In this document: positions 32,159 through 37,777 of the stretch, piece after piece
How the letters are laid out: the number at the start of each line of letters is the position of its first letter
How positions within the stretch are numbered: the stretch's first letter is position 1
Origin: JAWKTT01 sp041398965
Lineage (GTDB): Bacteria > Planctomycetota > Planctomycetia > Planctomycetales > Planctomycetaceae
Assembly (NCBI GenBank): GCA_041398965.1
Contig: JAWKTT010000041.1
Span: 1 to 37,777 of the forward strand
Reading direction: 5' to 3'
DNA length: 37,777 bases
The notes under the pieces: model-generated
The model's input: the letters and a program-made list of their open reading frames with translations, nothing else
What the model was told of the DNA's origin: nothing
The model's database searches: none
Translations under genes and position numbers: made by a program

Positions 32159-33100
32159 CTACGGACGTACACATGACGGGTCGTCCTGCGACGAAGGAGC
32201 TTCTCGACTTTCGGCGGGGCCCGTCGCTTGGGGTTTCTTGACCGTAATTGTCATGGTCGCGCGGAGGCCGTCGCGGAGAATGTTGTTGCGGTTCTGAACC
32301 TCAGCAACCACTCGCACCTTTCCGGAAACGGGCTGGACGACGTCGTCGACGTGAATGAGTTTTCCGGTGAACTTCTCTTCCAGTGCCCCGGTGCTCGCCA
32401 GTTCGGGGACATCAAGTTGCACCATCACCTCAGACCCCGGAGCAAGCCCCCAGAGTTCATCCAGAGTGCCGTAGCCCTCGACGTGGACCCTGTCTGTACC
32501 GACGAGTTCAAGGACCGACTCTCCATCTCGCAAAGACTCTCCGGGCGTCTTCATAACCTGTCGGATCGTCCCGCTGAAGGGTGCCAGGACCCGGTAGGCT
32601 CGCAGTTCAGCTTCTGCCTGTTTCGATTCAAGGTTGCGGATTGTCTGTTCAAACTGTGCTTGTTCGAGAGACAGTCGACTTCGTTCATACTCCATGCGAC
32701 GTTGCCGAACGTTCTGCTCGGTAATCGCCCCCTGAGACTGCAACGAAAGGGCCGTCTCGTATTCTTCCTTAGCGGTCTTGAGGACCTCATCGGCAAATCG
32801 AACGTTGACATCGTTGCCAGCTCGGGCTTCGGCCAGTGTGGTGACGGCGGTGGCGATTTCGTGTCGCAGTTCGACGAGCAACGTCCCGCGAGTCACCTTA
32901 TCGCCGACGCGGACCGGAAGGTCATCAATGACCCCATCCCGCTCTGCGGCAACCATGGTTCGATCGACGACCTTGATCTGGCACTTCGGCAAGACGATCT
33001 CACGAAGCACGGCCGTCGAAGGGGAATCGTCCCCCGGAAGGTGCGACGAAGCCAAGGTCAGCGTCAGCAACAGCATCATGACAAGTGACGTACGTCTCAT
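32159..33100 (-). CDS. HlyD/RND-type periplasmic adaptor protein
   Basis: A 313-aa exported adaptor. Signal peptide or anchor at 1-22 (RRTSLVMMLLLTLTLASSHL), then a split lipoyl domain: VAAERDGVIDDLPVRVGDKVTRGTLLVEL and APFSGTIRQVMKTPGESLRDGESVLEL, flanking a coiled-coil hairpin at about 85-160 rich in Glu, Arg and Gln. A beta-barrel segment follows (VHVEGYGTLDELWGLAPGSEVMVQLDV), then LREGLRATMTI-like closing strands (LRDGLRATMTITVKK). The C-terminal 20 residues are polar and probably disordered. Shorter than typical RND adaptors (about 350-400 aa), lacking much of the membrane-proximal domain. GAGGA lies about 9 bases before the ATG. No pump gene is next to it; the upstream neighbour is the hybrid sensor kinase. 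Confidence 0.83.
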   Translation of the reverse strand: MRRTSLVMMLLLTLTLASSHLPGDDSPSTAVLREIVLPKCQIKVVDRTMVAAERDGVIDDLPVRVGDKVTRGTLLVELRHEIATAVTTLAEARAGNDVNVRFADEVLKTAKEEYETALSLQSQGAITEQNVRQRRMEYERSRLSLEQAQFEQTIRNLESKQAEAELRAYRVLAPFSGTIRQVMKTPGESLRDGESVLELVGTDRVHVEGYGTLDELWGLAPGSEVMVQLDVPELASTGALEEKFTGKLIHVDDVVQPVSGKVRVVAEVQNRNNILRDGLRATMTITVKKPQATGPAESREAPSSQDDPSCVRP

Positions 33101-33346
33101 GGAGAGTTCCTCTTTGGGGGTAGCCCGAATGTGTTCCTAACGGCCCGAATATCGACGCGACTTCGGTCGAAGAGCGATTCGCCCCGAAGTTCACTCGATC
33201 GCCCGCAGCCACCGCAAGCTGTCACGGTGAACAGTATCATGACGCACTCCCGCACGAACCGCAAACAGAGAGTCTCTGAGCATCGACTGGCGGCCCAGGC
33301 CTTGCCACTCATTGATGAATCGTCGACGAATCCCTTTGACCTCCTT

Positions 33347-36300
33347 TTATCTTCGCTGATTCGTCGGCTCTGTTTCATCTGCAGACCATCCGATGAGAGC
33401 CGACGAAGGAGAACGATCGGATGAGGTCGCGTTGAGGGGGAGTTCGACGATGAATTCGGTCCCTTTGCCCGGCTCGCTGAAGCAGCGGATGCGACCTCCG
33501 GCGTCACGGACAATTCGGTAGCAGAGAGAAAGGCCGAGACCTGTCCCCTTGCCAGGCTCCTTCGTGGTGAAGAAGGGATCGAAGATTCGGTTCTGGATGT
33601 CGGGCGGAATGCCTGTGCCTGTGTCGCGGATACTGACTTCGATTCGCCCCCCCTTTTGCCTGGTCGAGAGCGTGATGGTCCCTGTGCCGTCGATCGCTTG
33701 CACGGCGTTGTTCAACAGGTTGAGGAAGACCTGTCCAATCTGTCGGAAGGGTCCATGAATCAAGGGGAGTTCGCCGAAATTTCGTTCGACGACGATTCGA
33801 TCCCAGAATTCCCCCCGCATCAGGCTGACGGTGAGTTCCAACGACTGATTGACATCGAGTGTATCGGTCTCGCGTCGACCGGGATGGGAGAAGACTTTCA
33901 TGTCTCCCACGATCTTCACGGTGCGGTCGGCTCCATGCGCGATCGCCTGTGTGAGGCGATCGATCTGTTGAAACGTTCGTTCCCGTCGAGCCCGATCGTC
34001 GGGTGTGTTATGGGTCGGCCCTGCCTCAGAGAGCATTTGTTCGCGCAGTTGACCGATGCGAATCGTCAGTGGTTCGATGCCATTAGAAACTGCGTTGATC
34101 GAGTTGTTGATCTCATGAGCAAGCCCAGCCATCAGTTGTCCGAGCGAACTCATCTTCTCGCTTTGTACCAGTTGATCTTGTGCGAGGCGAAGTTCTTCCA
34201 GCGTCGCTTGCAGTTCGATGTTGCGGTCTTCGAGGTCGATGTGCAGTCGACGAATTCGCAGTCTCGCATCGACGCGAGCCAAGAGTTCGGCTGGGTCGAC
34301 CGGCTTTGACAGATATTCATCGGCTCCCGCCTCCAGGCCTTCAATGTGATGCACCGTTTTGGCGCGGGCCGATAGAAGCAGGAAGGGGATCGTCTTCGTC
34401 TCTGGGTTCTCGCGAACGCGTCGGCAGAACGCGTGTCCATCGAGTTCTGGCATCGTGACATCGGAGAGAATCAGGTCGGGCTTCATTTGGGAGACGACCG
34501 CGAGTCCTTCCAAGCCATTCGCGGCGTAGTACAAACGATAACGGCTCTTCAGGATCGAGCCGATCACCTGACGCACTTCCGGCATGTCGTCGACAATCAG
34601 CACCGACCACTCGGCATCCAGATTCCCGGCTGATTCTTCGTTGACCGACAAATACCTGGCATCGATCTCACACAATTCGGGAAAGCGTCCGACAGTCTGT
34701 AACTTGGCTGACGAAAGGGGACTCGACGGCAAGAGGCAGTCTGTCCGATCGACACGAGGGATCGTGAAGCCGAATGTGCTCCCCTGTCCGGGGGCACTTT
34801 CGACGAAGACCTGGCCCCGATGGAGTTCGACAAACTCCTTGACGATTGCCAGTCCCAACCCCGTCCCGGCATGGGCCCGAGCGTTGGTCCCTTCTGCCTG
34901 AATAAACCGCTGAAACAATCGCTGTTGTTGATCTTTCGAGATGCCGATGCCGGTGTCTTCAACCGCAATCCGAAACTCCCAGTCGTCATCGTGCAACGAA
35001 TCGGAGAGGGGGAGCAGTTCGAGTCGCAATGTGACTTCACCCTGCTCTGGAGTGAACTTCAGTGCATTCGAAATGAGATTTGTGATGACCGAATCGATCT
35101 TCGCCTCATCCGCCAATGTCACCGGCGAAACCGAGGACTGTTCGGAGAACTCCGGGGTGATGCAAGTCAGCGTGATATTGCGACGATCGGCCAATTGACG
35201 AGCTTCGGTGATGATGCGCTGACAGAGTTCAACCATGTTGACTGGCTCGACATCAAGTTCCGTCATCCCGGCGTCTGCCTTGGAGACGTCGAGTAACTGG
35301 TTAATCAGCCGGAGAAGTTTCTGACCGTTGAGTTGGGCCATCCGCAGCAACGATTCGGTCCGTTCATCCAGACGACCGAGCGACTCACTCAAAAACTGTT
35401 CGATCGGTGACACGATCATCATCAGCGGCGTCCGTAATTCGTGGCTGACGTTTGAGAAGAACTCGGTCTGATGTTGATTACTGATTTGAAGCTGATGCAT
35501 CGACTCGCGCAACTGTTCTGTTCGTTCGACAACCTGTTGTTCGAGAGTTGCCTGGAGTCGTCGCACTTCGGAGTCTTTGCGTTGCAGTTGTTCGGTCATC
35601 GCATTGAACTGCCGAGAGAGGATGTCGAGTTCGTCGGTCCCCGCCGGATAGGCTCGTTGCGTCAGGTCTCCCTTTTCGACCCGCCGCATCAATTCGACCA
35701 ACTCATTGACCCGCGAACTGACCGAGGTCGACAGATATTGCGAATAGAGAAAACCCATCATCAACGCCACTGCGGCGATGAACAACGTCTCATTCCGCAA
35801 CGCCAGTACGGCTTCGACCTGATTGATCGGGTCTCTCACGATGTCGTGCGCTCTCTGATTTGCCTGTGCACCAATCGTCACACAGGTGGCCGACACGATC
35901 AGGCCGAAGCAAATGACCATCCGCCATTTGATGCGTGTCGAGGGGAGGTCTCCTGGAGGTTCGACCCCACTTCGCAACAGGGCTTTGAGGGGGGGCCGAA
36001 TCCAAGACTCGGCCGAGAGGAAGGTCATCACAACGATCGCCGCGATCATGTGCAAAGCAACCAGCACCATCAGCACCAGCAAGTCGGCGGAGGCGACGAA
36101 CACCTGTTCGAGATAATAGAATGAAATCGCTGGCCCCGCGATCACCGCAATTAACACCTCGGCAACGCTTTGCCTGCGGGGAAACGAGGACGCCTCATGG
36201 ACCGCGATGGCGGCAATTTTGGGGTCAAACGGTTGACCCTCGATCAGTTGACGATGGATCGGGCGAAAATGACGCGTGTGCCAGTGGGCAAGAGGGATCG

Positions 36301-36493
36301 TCAGCAGGACTGCCACGATGACTTGAACGGTTCCATAGGTGGCGAACGCTGTTCGCATCGAGTCTGGCATGCGAGTCGCCCAACAAACATAGGCGACAAT
36401 GATCAAGCCACCGGCCAACAGTGTGAGCCGGGTGAGGTAGATCATCAGCAGCGAATATGCAGCGGGAAACCGCCGATACAGACGTTCGAACAT
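33347..36493 (-). CDS. Hybrid sensor histidine kinase with two kinase cores and one receiver
   Basis: A 1048-aa membrane kinase. About six hydrophobic helices lie in the first 245 residues, followed by a HAMP linker (VNELVELMRRVEKGDLTQRA...DELDILSRQFNAMTEQ) and a coiled coil. Kinase core 1 has its H-box at FFSNVSHELRTPL (His351), N-box VITNLISNALKFTP, G1 VEDTGIGIS, G2 GTGLGLAIV. The receiver WSVLIVDDMPEVRQV has phospho-acceptor Asp678 in LILSDVTMPELDG and Lys in YLSKPV. Core 2 follows: LAGLAHEINNSINA-type H-box (His793, NtrB/HisKA-like), QVFLNLLNNAVQAID, RDTGTGIPPDIQNRIFDPFFTTK, GTGLGLSLCYRI. No output DNA-binding domain. The ATG at MFERLYRRFP is preferred over a TTG 29 codons earlier. The ligand is unknown. 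Confidence 0.9.
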   Translation of the reverse strand: MFERLYRRFPAAYSLLMIYLTRLTLLAGGLIIVAYVCWATRMPDSMRTAFATYGTVQVIVAVLLTIPLAHWHTRHFRPIHRQLIEGQPFDPKIAAIAVHEASSFPRRQSVAEVLIAVIAGPAISFYYLEQVFVASADLLVLMVLVALHMIAAIVVMTFLSAESWIRPPLKALLRSGVEPPGDLPSTRIKWRMVICFGLIVSATCVTIGAQANQRAHDIVRDPINQVEAVLALRNETLFIAAVALMMGFLYSQYLSTSVSSRVNELVELMRRVEKGDLTQRAYPAGTDELDILSRQFNAMTEQLQRKDSEVRRLQATLEQQVVERTEQLRESMHQLQISNQHQTEFFSNVSHELRTPLMMIVSPIEQFLSESLGRLDERTESLLRMAQLNGQKLLRLINQLLDVSKADAGMTELDVEPVNMVELCQRIITEARQLADRRNITLTCITPEFSEQSSVSPVTLADEAKIDSVITNLISNALKFTPEQGEVTLRLELLPLSDSLHDDDWEFRIAVEDTGIGISKDQQQRLFQRFIQAEGTNARAHAGTGLGLAIVKEFVELHRGQVFVESAPGQGSTFGFTIPRVDRTDCLLPSSPLSSAKLQTVGRFPELCEIDARYLSVNEESAGNLDAEWSVLIVDDMPEVRQVIGSILKSRYRLYYAANGLEGLAVVSQMKPDLILSDVTMPELDGHAFCRRVRENPETKTIPFLLLSARAKTVHHIEGLEAGADEYLSKPVDPAELLARVDARLRIRRLHIDLEDRNIELQATLEELRLAQDQLVQSEKMSSLGQLMAGLAHEINNSINAVSNGIEPLTIRIGQLREQMLSEAGPTHNTPDDRARRERTFQQIDRLTQAIAHGADRTVKIVGDMKVFSHPGRRETDTLDVNQSLELTVSLMRGEFWDRIVVERNFGELPLIHGPFRQIGQVFLNLLNNAVQAIDGTGTITLSTRQKGGRIEVSIRDTGTGIPPDIQNRIFDPFFTTKEPGKGTGLGLSLCYRIVRDAGGRIRCFSEPGKGTEFIVELPLNATSSDRSPSSALIGWSADETEPTNQRR

Positions 36494-36606
36494 GCCGGGC
36501 CACCATCGATGCGAGGGGAATCGCGGTTCGCCCACTCGTGGACTTCGTGGCTCAATGAGGGAGCACGAGTCGCGAGGCAACAGCCGGGGTCGAATTCCAT
36601 CGACCG

Positions 36607-37777
36607 TTATTTCTGGCCTATGCTGGCGATTTCACTCATCCATAGCTTGTCGAATGCTTCGGCGTAGAGGCGAAGAGGACAGGAGGTGACACTTTCGGCA
36701 AGTTGATGCAATCGCGACCGATGCTGTCGCCACTTCCGAATATAACGCTGCTCGATTCCAGCCAGTTCGATCAGTCGAACGTTACGCTCGCTACGGGTCG
36801 GATCGATCAGTTGGGATAACGTGATCACTCCCGATGCAACAGCCTCAGCGAAGATACCACTTGTGATGTCTCCCGCAGGGAGTTCACGTCGCCAGGTTGA
36901 CACAAGGTTACCAATACGGGCCATCCACTCCCCTTCCGCCACAACCTCACGAATCTTTCCGAACTCCGCCGCATCGACTGAGGTACTTACCATCAGATCG
37001 ATACTGGCCGCACACATCACCATCATGCCATAGGGCGAAAACCGATCATGATCGGCTCGGTTCAACAATTGTGGATGTCCATTGAGCAACTGCGAATAGT
37101 CAATCGTCGTCATCAACTGAGAGACGTCGAATTGAAAGGCCGACTTCAGCTCGGCATACCGAGGTAAGCGTTGCACAGAGCGAGTCAGTTCGTCCCACAC
37201 ATCGAAACAGAGCCGACGATATTCCTCCCCGGCGTGGCGGCCTGTTGTGGTTGAGGCCTCAACCTGCTGCGAGATGACGTTTCTCGTCCCCTTTGTCGCG
37301 CTATCGTCCGCCGAACTCGACGCGAGTTGGAGGAGTTCGCGGAGAAGCTCGGGGTCAGACTTCAGGTCGGCAAGGTCATCCAGCAAAACGTTGAACATCG
37401 CCAGTAAAACCTTGAGTCGCAGCACTTCGTCGCGCCACTCTCGCGGAACACTGGGGAGCGTCAACAGGTCGACCGCATACAGACACCAACGCCAGAGGTA
37501 TTCCGGCCGAGACTCCGCTGCGGCACACCGCGAAATCCAGTCAGCCAGGTTTTCCGGAATCGGAGTTGCCCGGACTTGGGAGTCGATTTTCTGAAGCTCT
37601 GGCGAACCGACCAGACTCCCGGACCAGGACTCCCGCAATGCATCACTGACAACCGCCGTTGACCCTTTCGCATCGATAAACGTGACCCGGGACAGAGACC
37701 GCCGCCCCTCGCCACCTTTCCCAACCACATCGTCCAGGAAAAGTCCACTTCCATCCGCACTTGCATAACGAACAGAC
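36607..37777 (-). CDS. Terpene-synthase-like (isoprenoid synthase fold) protein, 5' end beyond window
   Basis: A helical protein of at least 373 residues whose frame stays open to the right edge; the first internal start is a GTG at 37728, but the upstream residues (RYASADGSGLFLDDVVG) look coding, so the true start is probably outside. Counting from that GTG, an aspartate-rich motif LLDDLADLKSD (Asp117, Asp118, Asp121) and NLVSTWRRE (Asn274, Thr278, Glu282) stand about 155 residues apart. They match the DDxxD and NSE (N-D-x-x-S/T-x-x-x-E) metal-binding motifs of class I terpene synthases, although the second NSE position is Leu. Spacing and the all-alpha character agree with a terpene cyclase or relative. 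The product is unknown. The hybrid kinase gene starts about 110 bases downstream on the same strand. Confidence 0.6.
   Translation of the reverse strand, partial: SVRYASADGSGLFLDDVVGKGGEGRRSLSRVTFIDAKGSTAVVSDALRESWSGSLVGSPELQKIDSQVRATPIPENLADWISRCAAAESRPEYLWRWCLYAVDLLTLPSVPREWRDEVLRLKVLLAMFNVLLDDLADLKSDPELLRELLQLASSSADDSATKGTRNVISQQVEASTTTGRHAGEEYRRLCFDVWDELTRSVQRLPRYAELKSAFQFDVSQLMTTIDYSQLLNGHPQLLNRADHDRFSPYGMMVMCAASIDLMVSTSVDAAEFGKIREVVAEGEWMARIGNLVSTWRRELPAGDITSGIFAEAVASGVITLSQLIDPTRSERNVRLIELAGIEQRYIRKWRQHRSRLHQLAESVTSCPLRLYAEAFDKLWMSEIASIGQK

Overview
The window reads as chromosome of a planctomycete (Planctomycetota), moderately GC-rich. Supporting signs: a secreted PQQ-type propeller whose mature N-terminus reads ADWPQWRG, a zinc-ribbon/Pro-rich/one-TM protein, Tad/Flp pilus genes, a 22-bp-arm palindrome whose translation gives the SPFAPRK...FRGAKGD pseudo-peptide (recalled from planctomycete genomes, not searched), and loose operons with frequent strand switches. 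No rRNA, tRNA, CRISPR array, IS element or prophage was seen.

Layout. 0.25-7.7 kb holds housekeeping and hypothetical genes: RraA-family protein (-), RND-type adaptor (+), HAD phosphatase (+), zinc-ribbon membrane protein (+), DCC/DUF393 protein (-), DUF1990 protein (-), and a thiG (+) whose 3' end carries four compensating single-base indels. 8.2-14.6 kb is a partial Tad locus on the + strand: flp pilin, a strong terminator, a possible 36-aa ORF, cpaA prepilin peptidase, cpaB, cpaC secretin and cpaE; the cpaF motor ATPase and tadB/tadC platform genes are not here. 14.6-21.7 kb has nnrD (-), an unrecognised 560-aa protein with an HxxxDG motif, and a 1370-aa membrane-anchored coiled-coil protein with three FtsK/EccC-like ATPase modules, of which only the middle one keeps an intact P-loop. 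21.8-25 kb has a UbiC/UTRA-fold-like protein translationally coupled to lhgO, then the PQQ propeller (-). 25.2-29.9 kb has an orphan beta-class DNA methyltransferase, a perfect 52-bp palindromic repeat, gcvPA and murJ.

30.0-31.8 kb is the most distinctive part: three paralogous small prepilin-like proteins (one +, two -) sharing a DExGFI(V/I)SAEL helix and a downstream (D/N)QSY motif. The two minus-strand copies each have a good sigma-54 -24/-12 element upstream, and the plus-strand copy has a weaker one. Each copy also has a nearby hairpin terminator. They probably feed the Tad machinery encoded 20 kb upstream, but differ from the canonical Flp pilin by placing Glu at +6 rather than +5 after the conserved Gly.

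32.1-37.8 kb (all -) has a second orphan adaptor protein, a hybrid sensor kinase with two complete kinase cores around one receiver, and a right-edge partial protein with DDxxD-like and NSE-like motifs of class I terpene synthases.
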